Source of the DNA: Bacteroidetes bacterium GWF2_38_335
GTDB lineage: Bacteria; Bacteroidota; Bacteroidia; Bacteroidales; GWF2-38-335
Direction of reading: 5' to 3'
DNA: 64,000 nucleotides
Assembly: GCA_001769535.1 (NCBI GenBank)
Contig: MEOH01000026.1
Coordinates: 248,001-312,000 of the forward strand
The notes beneath the pieces are model-generated. The model saw nothing but the letters and a program-made list of their open reading frames with translations. It was not told the DNA's origin and did no database searches. Below are positions 8,744 through 17,364 of the stretch, one piece after another. The position numbers were made by a program, and so were the translations under genes. Within the stretch, counting starts at the first letter, position 1; every line of letters starts with the position of its first letter.

Positions 8744-10594
8744 ATGAAGTTAGCCACATTAGATATTGCGATTATCATTGTTTACCTGATCGGAACAATT
8801 CTGGTCGGATTCTGGATTTCCAAGAAAGCAAAGAAAAACCTTGACTCCTATTTCCTTGGCGGAAAAACCATGCCCTGGTATATGCTGGGACTTTCCAATG
8901 CATCAGGTCAGTTTGATATTTCGGGAACAATGACCATGGTTGCATGGCTGTTTTTATACGGAGTAAAATCTGCATGGATTCCGTGGCTATGGCCTGTATG
9001 GAATCAGATTTTCCTGATGGTTTTTCTTGCCATTTGGATGCGAAAATCTAACGTGCTTACCGGTGCGGAGTGGCTTAAAACGCGCTTTGGCGATGGAATG
9101 GGACTAAAAATGTCGCACCTGAGCGTAGTGGTTTTTGCCATTATTGCTGTTGTGGGCTTTACGGCTTATGCCTTTGTGGGAATTGGAAAATTTGCCACCA
9201 CTTTTTTACCATGGAATCTGGAAGCTGATTTCAGTCCGTTCTTTATTTCATCCGATCACATGTATGGTTTGATAATTTGCGGAATCACAACCCTTTATGT
9301 AATCAAAGGCGGAATGTATTCGGTTGTTTTCACCGAAGTGATGCAGTTTATCATCATGACTGTGGCCTGCATTGCTGTTGGAATTATTGCCCTTAACATG
9401 GTTTCTGCCGAACAAATTAAAGCATTGGTTCCGGAGGGATGGGAAAGTTTGTTTTTTAGTTGGAAACTCGATTTGCAATGGAACAACCTCCTCCCTGCCG
9501 CTCAAAAAGCCGTTGATAATGGCGGATACCAGATGTTTACCGCCTTTATGATGATGGCTATTTTCAGAGGAATATTCGCCAGCATTGCAGGTCCGGTTCC
9601 GGGATACGACATGCAGCGTGTACTGGCCACCCGCACTCCGAAAGAAGCATCCATGATGAGCGGCATCGTTTCGCTTGTGCTGTATTTCCCGAGATATTTG
9701 ATGATTGGCGGGTTTGTGCTGATCGGACTGGTATATTTCAAAGATCTCAATGTGGCCAATCCCGATGGCACTGTGGATTTCGAAAGAGTAATGCCCGAAG
9801 TGCTCATGAATTATATTCCGGTTGGGATTTTGGGTCTGGTACTGGCCGGACTGATTGCTGCATTCATGTCGACTTACGCGGCAAACGTGAATGCCGGTCC
9901 GGCTTACATAGTAAACGATTTATACAAGAAATTCCTGAAACCAAACGCCACCGACAAGCAATTGGTGAACATGAGTTATATTTCATCGGTAGCAGTTGTT
10001 GTTGTGGGGATCATCATCGGATTGAATATCGGCAGTGTAGATGAGCAATTTCAGTGGATCACCGGATCGCTGTTTGGCGGATATGCCTTTGCCAATGCGG
10101 TAAAATGGATTTGGTGGCGTTTTAATGGCTATGGTTATTTCTGGGGAATGATTTCGGGTTTGGCAGCATCACTGGCCATTCCAAAGATGTTACCCGATGC
10201 AGATTTTCTTGTGTCCTTCCCTATTATCTTCGGAATCAGCGTTGTGGGCTCCCTTTTGGGCTGTCTGCTCACCAAACCCGATAATGATGAAGTACTGATC
10301 AGTTTTTACAAATCAGTGAGACCATGGGGATTTTGGAAACCAATCAGAAAAAAAGCACAGGAACAATATCCCGGATTAAAGAAGAACACATTTTTCGCAA
10401 GAGACATGCTGAACAGTCTGAACGGCATCGTCTGGCAGATGACCCTCACCGTATTGCCGTTGTTTTTGCTGCTCAGGGAATGGAATGCATTTTTTGTGAC
10501 CTTGGGAATATGCCTTGCCAGCATGGTGTTGCTGAAGTTTTACTGGTATGATAAGCTGGAGAAGAGTTCGATGATTGATGAGTATCATAATTAG
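8744..10594 (+). CDS. Sodium:solute symporter (SSS family)
   Basis: 616-residue polytopic inner-membrane transporter with about 13-14 hydrophobic segments. SSS features: the first helix IAIIIVYLIGTILVGFWISK, then the LDSYFLGGKTMPWYMLGLSNASGQFD block (residues ~33-58) and PGYDMQRVLATRTPKEA near 290-305, plus LAGLIAAFMSTYAANVNAGPAYIVNDLY around 370-400. It is followed by a GH130 mannosylglucose phosphorylase in the same direction (344-base spacer), so the likely substrate is a sugar or beta-mannosyl disaccharide taken up with Na+; this is inferred from context. Fully intact. Confidence 0.9.
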   Translation: MKLATLDIAIIIVYLIGTILVGFWISKKAKKNLDSYFLGGKTMPWYMLGLSNASGQFDISGTMTMVAWLFLYGVKSAWIPWLWPVWNQIFLMVFLAIWMRKSNVLTGAEWLKTRFGDGMGLKMSHLSVVVFAIIAVVGFTAYAFVGIGKFATTFLPWNLEADFSPFFISSDHMYGLIICGITTLYVIKGGMYSVVFTEVMQFIIMTVACIAVGIIALNMVSAEQIKALVPEGWESLFFSWKLDLQWNNLLPAAQKAVDNGGYQMFTAFMMMAIFRGIFASIAGPVPGYDMQRVLATRTPKEASMMSGIVSLVLYFPRYLMIGGFVLIGLVYFKDLNVANPDGTVDFERVMPEVLMNYIPVGILGLVLAGLIAAFMSTYAANVNAGPAYIVNDLYKKFLKPNATDKQLVNMSYISSVAVVVVGIIIGLNIGSVDEQFQWITGSLFGGYAFANAVKWIWWRFNGYGYFWGMISGLAASLAIPKMLPDADFLVSFPIIFGISVVGSLLGCLLTKPDNDEVLISFYKSVRPWGFWKPIRKKAQEQYPGLKKNTFFARDMLNSLNGIVWQMTLTVLPLFLLLREWNAFFVTLGICLASMVLLKFYWYDKLEKSSMIDEYHN

Positions 10595-10649
10595 TTGAAA
10601 GTTCATAAAGTTCACAGTTGAAAGTCCAGAGACGCAATACTTGCGTCTC
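10593..10649. repeat. Short repeat plus perfect hairpin after the symporter gene
   Basis: The 10-mer AGTTGAAAGT occurs twice (10593-10602 and 10616-10625), followed by a perfect 9-bp stem GAGACGCAA with loop TAC (10629-10649). The hairpin could terminate symporter transcription but lacks a T-run; it looks like a dispersed palindrome. Confidence 0.6.
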
Positions 10650-10749
10650 CAATAAAACACAAAAAACAAATCCCGGCGGAAATGAATGTGAGGGTTTAAA
10701 GTTTAAATCGGGAAAATTCGATCACATAAAAATTGTAGTTATAGATTCC

Positions 10750-10838
10750 GAACCCGCTGGCTAGCGGGTTCAACAACAATAGCCGTAGGTGAAACCTACG
10801 GTTGTTGTATGGCTATTCCGGAACCCCGAAAGGGGTTC
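10750..10838. repeat. Cluster of three GC-rich hairpins between symporter and phosphorylase
   Basis: Three perfect stems follow each other: GAACCCGCT (10750-10771, 4-base loop), CCGTAGGT (10783-10801, loop GAA) and GAACCCC (10821-10838, loop GAAA). They are joined by CAACAACAA/TTGTTG-type linkers. The 10595-10938 spacer holds no gene that I can support. Confidence 0.7.
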
Positions 10839-10910
10839 AACAATCATAAAAAACAATCATTAATGCCAACCCAAAACCAATATACCCAAAATCATCACGA
10901 AAATCTTTCG

Positions 10911-10918
10911 TAAGTTTG
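10911..10918 (+). promoter_or_regulatory. Candidate -7 promoter element (TAAGTTTG) for the GH130 gene
   Basis: TAnnTTTG match 20 bases before the ATG at 10939. It suggests the phosphorylase can be transcribed independently of the symporter. Confidence 0.45.
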
Positions 10919-10938
10919 CAAAGCCAAATAACATTAAA

Positions 10939-12141
10939 ATGAAAAAAGAAGATTTCAATAAAAAAATCGCCGACATGTTTGCCGAACATCATGCATTCGT
11001 GAACATTAAGAACGAACAACTGAATTCAGACAACGGAATTTATAACCGATATTTATACCCCATCCTCACCCGCGAACATATTCCCGTACACTGGCGGTTT
11101 GACATGGATTACAATACCAATCCCAACCTTTTGCAGCGATTGGGTGTCAACACCACTTTCAATGCCGGAGCCATCATGCTCAATGACAAATATTACCTGA
11201 TTGCCCGCGTGGAGGGTTTTGATGTGAAATCATTCTTTGCTCTGGCCGAAAGCTCAGACGGAATCCATTTCAGGTTCGTCGGAAAACCCATTCACCTGCC
11301 CGTGACCAACAATCCCGAAATGAACGTTTATGATATCCGGCTGACACAACATGAGGATGGCTGGATTTACGGAACCTTCTGTGCCGAAAGAAAAGATATG
11401 TCCAAACCAGAGGACTCCTCAGCGGCTGTTGCAAGCTGCGGAATTGCCCGAACAAAAGATTTAATTAACTGGCAGCGACTGCCTGATTTAAAGTCAGATG
11501 CATTTCAACAACGCAATTGTGTTTTGCATCCTGAATTTGTCGATGGGAAGTATGCTTTTTACACCCGTCCGCAACAGGGATTTATTGATACAGGTGACAG
11601 CGGAATTGCATTTGGATTATGCGAAAATATCGAAAAAGCCGTTTTAAAAAACGAGGTCGTCTTTGAACCCAGAAAATATCACACCGTTAAGGAAGTCAAA
11701 AACGGACAGGGCCCCGCTCCCATTAAAACCGAAAAGGGATGGCTGCATTTGGCACACGGAGTGCGTCGCACGGCTGCCGGATTAAGATATGTGCTGTACA
11801 TGTTCATGACCGATCTGAAAGACCCTTCGAAGGTGATTCATCGTCCGGGTGGCCATTTCATCGAGCCGCTGGGCGAAGAGCGCGTGGGCGACGTGTCCAA
11901 TGTGGTTTTCAGCAACGGCTGGATTGTCAATGAAAAAGAGGAAGTTTTTATCTACTACGCCTCATCCGACACACGCATGCATGTAGCCGTCAGCACCATT
12001 GAAAAACTGCTAGATTATTGCATCAATACACCCGAGGATGCAGGGCGTACCGATCTTTGCGCTTTGCAGCGAAATGCAATGATTGATAAAAATCTGGAGG
12101 TTATAGATAAGGAGTTTCCGGGATTGAAGGGGTACTTGTAG
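10939..12141 (+). CDS. GH130 4-O-beta-D-mannosyl-D-glucose phosphorylase-like enzyme
   Basis: 400-residue cytoplasmic enzyme of glycoside hydrolase family 130. It closely resembles the GH130_1 mannosylglucose phosphorylases, which convert mannosyl-beta-1,4-glucose and phosphate into mannose-1-phosphate and glucose. Seen: [24 protein letters not shown] (~70-93), NVYD with the expected proton-donor Asp at 132, [22 protein letters not shown] block (~155-175), [42 protein letters not shown] with the phosphate-binding region, and [14 protein letters not shown]-like ending. Length fits the family. With the upstream Na+ symporter it suggests uptake and phosphorolysis of mannan-derived disaccharides. 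Epimerase and mannanase partners are not in the window. Confidence 0.88.
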   Translation: MKKEDFNKKIADMFAEHHAFVNIKNEQLNSDNGIYNRYLYPILTREHIPVHWRFDMDYNTNPNLLQRLGVNTTFNAGAIMLNDKYYLIARVEGFDVKSFFALAESSDGIHFRFVGKPIHLPVTNNPEMNVYDIRLTQHEDGWIYGTFCAERKDMSKPEDSSAAVASCGIARTKDLINWQRLPDLKSDAFQQRNCVLHPEFVDGKYAFYTRPQQGFIDTGDSGIAFGLCENIEKAVLKNEVVFEPRKYHTVKEVKNGQGPAPIKTEKGWLHLAHGVRRTAAGLRYVLYMFMTDLKDPSKVIHRPGGHFIEPLGEERVGDVSNVVFSNGWIVNEKEEVFIYYASSDTRMHVAVSTIEKLLDYCINTPEDAGRTDLCALQRNAMIDKNLEVIDKEFPGLKGYL

Positions 12142-12249
12142 TCGGGTACGGAGGCTTTATAAAAATACCTACACATCCTAAAGGAGGCAAGCGTTTCAGC
12201 ATAAGAATAAACGAAGCGCAAAGACAAAACAGATACAATGATTTATCTA

Positions 12250-14910
12250 TTACTGTTTAGTCACCTTCCATAATCCATATCCATCCTTAAACCTCAATTT
12301 TAAAATATACAATCCAGGGGCAAAATCTTCCATGTTCAGGCGAAATTCGGTTTGCTGATTATTTGTTCCGGCCCACACTAACTCCCCTGTTTCATTGAAA
12401 ATCTCTATTTGATAATTTTCAGAATATGCAGTCTGGGAAATTACAATAACATCTTTAACCGGATTGGGATATATTCTTACCTTACTATTGATTAGATCAT
12501 CAATTGAAACCAAAATGATATCTGATTTTAAAGTATCCGTCCTGCCGCATAAATTGGTTACCACCAGGGTAATTTTAAAAGTATCGGCTCCGGCATAATC
12601 ATGAACAGGGTTTTGTTCGTCTGAAAAAGTACCATCACCAAAATCCCAGTGCCATGAGAATGCATGATTTGATGTATCTGTAAAAGCCACCTGGAAATTA
12701 TCAGGAGTATATTCGAATCCGGCAACCGGAGTATCACAAATCATTATATCATCAATTCCAACGCCGGTGCTGCTGATGTCTTCATAAAATTTCAACCGGA
12801 TCTGGACTGTGCTGATACCTGCGTAAGCAGTCAGACTGTGTTTTACATTGATCCAGTCTCCGGAGCTTCCAACCCATGCATAACCCGAGTTATACCAATC
12901 AGGGTCGCTCATATGACCAAGTGTTGTCCATGTATTTCCTTCATCCTGTGAGATTTCAAACTGCAATCCCATAATTATTGTTTCATACCAAATGTTGAAA
13001 TTTATTTCAGGATCTGAGAGTGTTGAAAAATCAAAACACGGTAGAGTCAAATATGAATTTTCCATAAGACTGTGATAGCCTGTAAGGTTGGTAACCCAGC
13101 AATTACTTCCCGAAGCAGCATGTGTAATAACTGAATCGGCGGGTGTTCCCCATTCCCATGAAGAATTTAATCCCGAAGTAAAATATCCTCCATCGCCCGA
13201 TTCAAAATCCTCATAATAAGGAAATTCGTTAACAGACTTAAAATTATACAAACTGAAACGGGCGGTGTCATTAATACTTTCTTCATCACCGGGAAGCTGT
13301 GAATAAGCTGTAAGATTATATTGTCCATTTGTCGACAAATCTGCCAGTGAAGTGAAAGTCAGAATCAGTGTATCCTGAGAAATGATCAATGTGTCAAAAA
13401 ATTCAGAAACCGGAGTGCCACCGTTAATTTCATAAGCAAGATAAAAACCATCTTTGTCCAATAAGCCATAGTTAACAACCGAAACCGTTACAGGAACCAG
13501 GTCAATTCCACACCCGCCCAGCATATCGATATTAATAACCCCAAGGTCATCCGAAGGTGATTCATAGATTTTAAAATTATCGAAAGCGAATCCTTCCGAA
13601 ACTTCAGTAGAAGAACCTTCTAAATGAAACCTGAACTGAACTTGCGGCACGCCTGCCAATTCCGACAAGCCATGAATAGCAGTAACCCATTGAAGAGAGC
13701 TGCCATTCCATCCTTTTGAAGCGAGGGTAACCGGAGTATTATACCAGTTGAACCAACCATCGCCGACATCTCCCAACAGATCCCAATTTTGGCCGCCGTC
13801 GGTTGAATATTCAAAATTAACCACATCAATTTCGGCAGTTGCGTACCAGATATCGAATTCAACGATCGGACTTACCAAAGTCGAAAAATCGAAACATGGA
13901 GAAACAACATAAGAAAATTCATGGAAATTATTAAAACCGGTCAGATTTGTTACCCATGCATAATTGCCATCAGATGCTGTATTGATAGTGTCAGCATCAG
14001 GTATACCGCATTGCCAGCTTGACAGGGAAAAAGAAGAATTGGTATTGGAAGTAAACCAACCGCCGGAATCAATTTCGAAGCTTTCAAAATACGGAAATGA
14101 ATTGACCCAGCCCATGTGTTTAAAGCACCTTTCAATAGTATCGTTGGTTTGAACAGCATCGCCGGGAAAATCAATCCATACTTTCACACAATAAATTTCT
14201 CCGGGAATTGACATATCCGGTTGCACCCAAAACCCATAAAATTCACTATCGCCCGGCACAAGTACTATTGGCATGTTTTCACCATGCGGAGCACCCCCAT
14301 TTATTGAATAATAAATCTGAAAATTCGAAGCAGTATCTGAACCAAGGTTCATTAAATCCAAATTAATTGGAGTGGTTTCATCCATATCGCATGTTGAAAA
14401 AGGCTTATTAAAACCCTTTATCCAAACGTCTTTAGGATGAATTTCATAAATATTAATATCAAATGTGGTTGACGGATTAAAACCTGCAAAATTCCATGTG
14501 TCAATGATTATATAATAAACAGAATCCTTGATCACATTAACATTGTTTACTGTCATCGCAGTACTGCCCTCAATTTCGAAGGCAACACATTCAGAAAGAG
14601 GATCTGAAGGGCAACGTTTTAAAACAAAAGCCCCCACACCATAACCAATGCCGGTAAGTTCAATTCTGATGTTCATGTCAGCAGAAGGAATAAACTGAAA
14701 CACGAAGTCATTACCCAACAGATAATTATTTTCATTGCAAATGCTGGATGTGTAATCATTTACGAATCCGGCAGTTGTAAATCCTGCTTCAGTAAAAGGA
14801 ATTGAAGTTATCATGTATGGGTTGGCGCAATCTTTTCCCGGCTGGGCAATAGAGGAATACGAACAGCCAATCAACAGAAGAAGGATCAGCCTGAGCAGAT
14901 TTCTTTTCAT
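12250..14910 (-). CDS. Large secreted MAM-like/PKD protein with T9SS sorting domain
   Basis: 886 residues from the ATG at 14910, chosen because it begins the signal peptide (KRNLLRLILLLLIGCSYSSIA); a TTG at 14928 would add six residues. After an N-terminal region (GKDCANPYMITSIPFTEAGFT) come two similar MAM/jelly-roll-like modules, each opening with FPYFESFE or FPYYEDFE and GGWFTS/GGYFTS, with WVTNLTG and CFDFSTL repeated. Near residue 715-800 is a PKD domain (SWHWDFGDGTFSDEQNPVHDY). A T9SS domain (VRIYPNPVKDVIVISQ) ends it. Exported, surface-located, adhesive or matrix-associated; no enzyme motif is seen. Follows the M1 peptidase by 45 bases and is probably co-transcribed with it. Confidence 0.88.
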   Translation of the reverse strand: MKRNLLRLILLLLIGCSYSSIAQPGKDCANPYMITSIPFTEAGFTTAGFVNDYTSSICNENNYLLGNDFVFQFIPSADMNIRIELTGIGYGVGAFVLKRCPSDPLSECVAFEIEGSTAMTVNNVNVIKDSVYYIIIDTWNFAGFNPSTTFDINIYEIHPKDVWIKGFNKPFSTCDMDETTPINLDLMNLGSDTASNFQIYYSINGGAPHGENMPIVLVPGDSEFYGFWVQPDMSIPGEIYCVKVWIDFPGDAVQTNDTIERCFKHMGWVNSFPYFESFEIDSGGWFTSNTNSSFSLSSWQCGIPDADTINTASDGNYAWVTNLTGFNNFHEFSYVVSPCFDFSTLVSPIVEFDIWYATAEIDVVNFEYSTDGGQNWDLLGDVGDGWFNWYNTPVTLASKGWNGSSLQWVTAIHGLSELAGVPQVQFRFHLEGSSTEVSEGFAFDNFKIYESPSDDLGVINIDMLGGCGIDLVPVTVSVVNYGLLDKDGFYLAYEINGGTPVSEFFDTLIISQDTLILTFTSLADLSTNGQYNLTAYSQLPGDEESINDTARFSLYNFKSVNEFPYYEDFESGDGGYFTSGLNSSWEWGTPADSVITHAASGSNCWVTNLTGYHSLMENSYLTLPCFDFSTLSDPEINFNIWYETIIMGLQFEISQDEGNTWTTLGHMSDPDWYNSGYAWVGSSGDWINVKHSLTAYAGISTVQIRLKFYEDISSTGVGIDDIMICDTPVAGFEYTPDNFQVAFTDTSNHAFSWHWDFGDGTFSDEQNPVHDYAGADTFKITLVVTNLCGRTDTLKSDIILVSIDDLINSKVRIYPNPVKDVIVISQTAYSENYQIEIFNETGELVWAGTNNQQTEFRLNMEDFAPGLYILKLRFKDGYGLWKVTKQ

Positions 14911-14955
14911 AGAATTAGTTTTTAACAAGACTTATACCGGCACAAAATGGTTGCA

Positions 14956-16893
14956 TTATTTGATGATCAGTTTTTTAACCAATTTCATTTTGCCACTTGA
15001 AACGGAAATAAAATACATTCCGGATTCAAAGCTACTCACGTCAATATGTGTTTCAGCATTTGCCGAACTGTTTTTATATAAAATTTTTCCTGTTACATCA
15101 GTAATTGTGAACTCCCGCTCCATTTCATCAAGAAATGCCAATTTAATAAAATCGGTTGCAGGATTGGGGGAAACAGTGAAAAACACATTTTCAGATTCGT
15201 TTTCATAAATTCCGGCAACCACATCTCCGGGCTGATCAATAATCCAATCGCTTGGATCGACCACCATTCCTGTAACAGTTTTTGTTATTCCGGTTATTAA
15301 ATAATCTTCCACGCTTTCATCCTGAAAAACCCTGATGGTAGTATCGGTGCCATCTGAAAAATTGATCAGGTATTCCATGTGAGTCTGGAAGAACGGAGTA
15401 AACGAAGATGAAGTGCTTTCAGTAACAGTAAAATGAAGGTCAAAACCATCCTGATAATACAGCACATCGAAAATAGGAAATCCTTCGCCGTAGTACCAAT
15501 GATCGAAGTAGGTGTCATAATTTGTTCCGGTTACCGAATTCATAATATCCTTAAACTGGTCGCCAGTGGCATTGCTGTTGCCGTTGGTGTTCAGGTGTTC
15601 TTTTAATACTGCAAAAAACAAAGAGTCGTTGTTAATTTCAAAGCGCATCTGATGAATAATTGCAGCCCCTTTTTTATAAGACAGAGCGTAGCTGAAAATC
15701 CTGCCTTCATTGGTAGCCAGATCAAAAGGAACATAAACACTTCCTTCGGGTTCGCCCAGAGAATAATCATGGGCATCAAGCATCCAGGAGTCGGCATCTG
15801 CCTGAGTTTTTAAAAATTGCAGTGCAATATATTCAGAATAAGAGGCAAAACCCTCGTTGATCCAGATATCCTGCCATGTGGCGCAAGTAATGTAATCGCC
15901 AAACCACATGTGTGCCATTTCGTGGGCGATGATCCAGAATTCAAAATATCCCATAGTTGTCATGGTCTGATGCTCCATTCCGCCACCCAGCGGGGCAGCA
16001 CAATGACCGTATTTTTCATCAGCATAAGGATAAAGAATGTATTTATCTGAGAAAAGCTCTATCAGTCCGGCCGATTCATCAAGCGCTTCCTGATAATAAT
16101 CAAGATACCATGAAGCGTTATAAATATAATTTTGGATCAAAACAGGATCAGATCCAGCGGGATAGGCATAAAGACTGTAATCAGCATATTCAGCAACAGC
16201 AAATGAAATCAGGTAATAGGCAATGGGGTGACCGGATTTCCATTCATAGCGGACTTTACCGCTTCCCATATCGGTGATATTGGTCAGTACTCCGTTTGAC
16301 CCGGCTTTTAAGTTATTGTCAATGGTAAGAAAAACCCATGATGAGTCAGCTTTATCAGTAAGGACCTCCTTACACGGCCACCATTCTTTAGAGTGGAAAC
16401 TTTCTGATAATGTCCATGTAACCCAATCGCCGGTATAGTCATACTGATCGTTTGAAACACCTGAGAAAAACTCGGATGAACTTTCGGGCAGACCGTGATA
16501 ATAAATGATGGCGTCAAACAGTTGACCTGAGGGCATGGCCGGACTGACATTAATACTCAGGAGACTTCCTGAATGAGTATAGGTGCAAAGGTTGCCATCG
16601 ATTTTAACAGAATCAACGGTCATCACATCTTCCAGTTGCAGTGCAAACAAATCAAAAACATCAGCGGTGGTTTCGGCCTTAATGGTAACGTTACCAGCAA
16701 TGTATTTGGAAGTGTTAGTTACTTCAATATCAAGAAAATAAAATTTCACATCATATAAATCAAGCAAGGGATTTTTAGGTTCATTGGATTTTTTTGAGAT
16801 ACCCTTAAAATATTCAAAATGTGGATTATCCTGAGATTTAATAATAAAAGAAACGCAGAGGATAAAGATAAGTGTAAGGATCAGGTTTTTCAT
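14956..16893 (-). CDS. Secreted M1 family metallopeptidase with T9SS sorting domain
   Basis: 645 residues: signal peptide (KNLILTLIFILCVSFIIKS), M1 N-terminal beta domain (~40-240), catalytic domain and a T9SS tail (FFTVSPNPATDFIKLAF). Zinc site HEMAHMWFGD at 324-333 (His324, His328) with the third ligand Glu347 in INEGFASYSEY; exopeptidase-type motif GGGMEH at 303-308 in place of GAMEN. It lacks the long C-terminal helical domain of aminopeptidase N, so it is a compact form. Predicted to remove N-terminal residues from extracellular peptides. Leads a unit with the MAM-like protein at 12250-14910. Intact. Confidence 0.92.
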   Translation of the reverse strand: MKNLILTLIFILCVSFIIKSQDNPHFEYFKGISKKSNEPKNPLLDLYDVKFYFLDIEVTNTSKYIAGNVTIKAETTADVFDLFALQLEDVMTVDSVKIDGNLCTYTHSGSLLSINVSPAMPSGQLFDAIIYYHGLPESSSEFFSGVSNDQYDYTGDWVTWTLSESFHSKEWWPCKEVLTDKADSSWVFLTIDNNLKAGSNGVLTNITDMGSGKVRYEWKSGHPIAYYLISFAVAEYADYSLYAYPAGSDPVLIQNYIYNASWYLDYYQEALDESAGLIELFSDKYILYPYADEKYGHCAAPLGGGMEHQTMTTMGYFEFWIIAHEMAHMWFGDYITCATWQDIWINEGFASYSEYIALQFLKTQADADSWMLDAHDYSLGEPEGSVYVPFDLATNEGRIFSYALSYKKGAAIIHQMRFEINNDSLFFAVLKEHLNTNGNSNATGDQFKDIMNSVTGTNYDTYFDHWYYGEGFPIFDVLYYQDGFDLHFTVTESTSSSFTPFFQTHMEYLINFSDGTDTTIRVFQDESVEDYLITGITKTVTGMVVDPSDWIIDQPGDVVAGIYENESENVFFTVSPNPATDFIKLAFLDEMEREFTITDVTGKILYKNSSANAETHIDVSSFESGMYFISVSSGKMKLVKKLIIK

Positions 16894-16939
16894 TTTCGGT
16901 TTAATTAAACATTAATAAAACATATTGCTGAAAAGCAAT

Positions 16940-16947
16940 CAAAGTTA
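16940..16947 (-). promoter_or_regulatory. Candidate -7 promoter element (TAACTTTG) for the M1 peptidase unit
   Basis: TAnnTTTG match on the minus strand 46 bases before the ATG at 16893. Confidence 0.45.
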
Positions 16948-17064
16948 CTTAATAAAGTTTGAATGGTAAAAAAAATTATACGAGTGTATCGTTTTGAATA
17001 AAGGTTATTATAGGATTTTAGTGTAATAATTAACTGAAAAACACGAATATCCCAATATTTTCAC

Positions 17065-17072
17065 TATATTTG
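17065..17072 (+). promoter_or_regulatory. Candidate -7 element (TATATTTG) for the small ORF at 17191
   Basis: TAnnTTTG match in the divergent spacer (16894-17190), 118 bases before the ATG at 17191. The long leader lowers confidence. Confidence 0.35.
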
Positions 17073-17190
17073 CAATAATTCCATCCTCAAGATGAGAAAA
17101 CACCAAAGCCACTTAAAACAATCATTTCAGATTAAGTAAGTGTCATGACAGAAAATTAGTAGGTTTAAATTGTTACTTAAAAAGATAAAA

Positions 17191-17364
17191 ATGTTCGAAA
17201 AAAAACCGCTCAACATGAAATCCCCCGATCTATCAAAAATGCAGGTAGTTGTAATTGATCACCGCACAAGGATTTATATCCATCAGGGTGCTGATGTCGA
17301 AGCCGCAAAGGAACGCTATTATTCAAGATTAGAAAATACCAGAACACCTGTAACAAAAGTCTAG
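17191..17364 (+). CDS. Small conserved-looking protein of unknown function (57 aa)
   Basis: 57 residues from the ATG at 17191; a TTG at 17170 would add seven. Charged and soluble, with a beta-rich core (MQVVVIDHRTRIYIHQGAD) then a helix (VEAAKERYYSRLENT). I recall similar 50-60-residue hypothetical proteins in Bacteroidota with the same IDHRTxIYI...AKxRY pattern, but cannot name a family. Its stop codon overlaps the stop of the convergent hydrolase gene through the tetranucleotide CTAG at 17361-17364. No function is proposed. Confidence 0.6.
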   Translation: MFEKKPLNMKSPDLSKMQVVVIDHRTRIYIHQGADVEAAKERYYSRLENTRTPVTKV

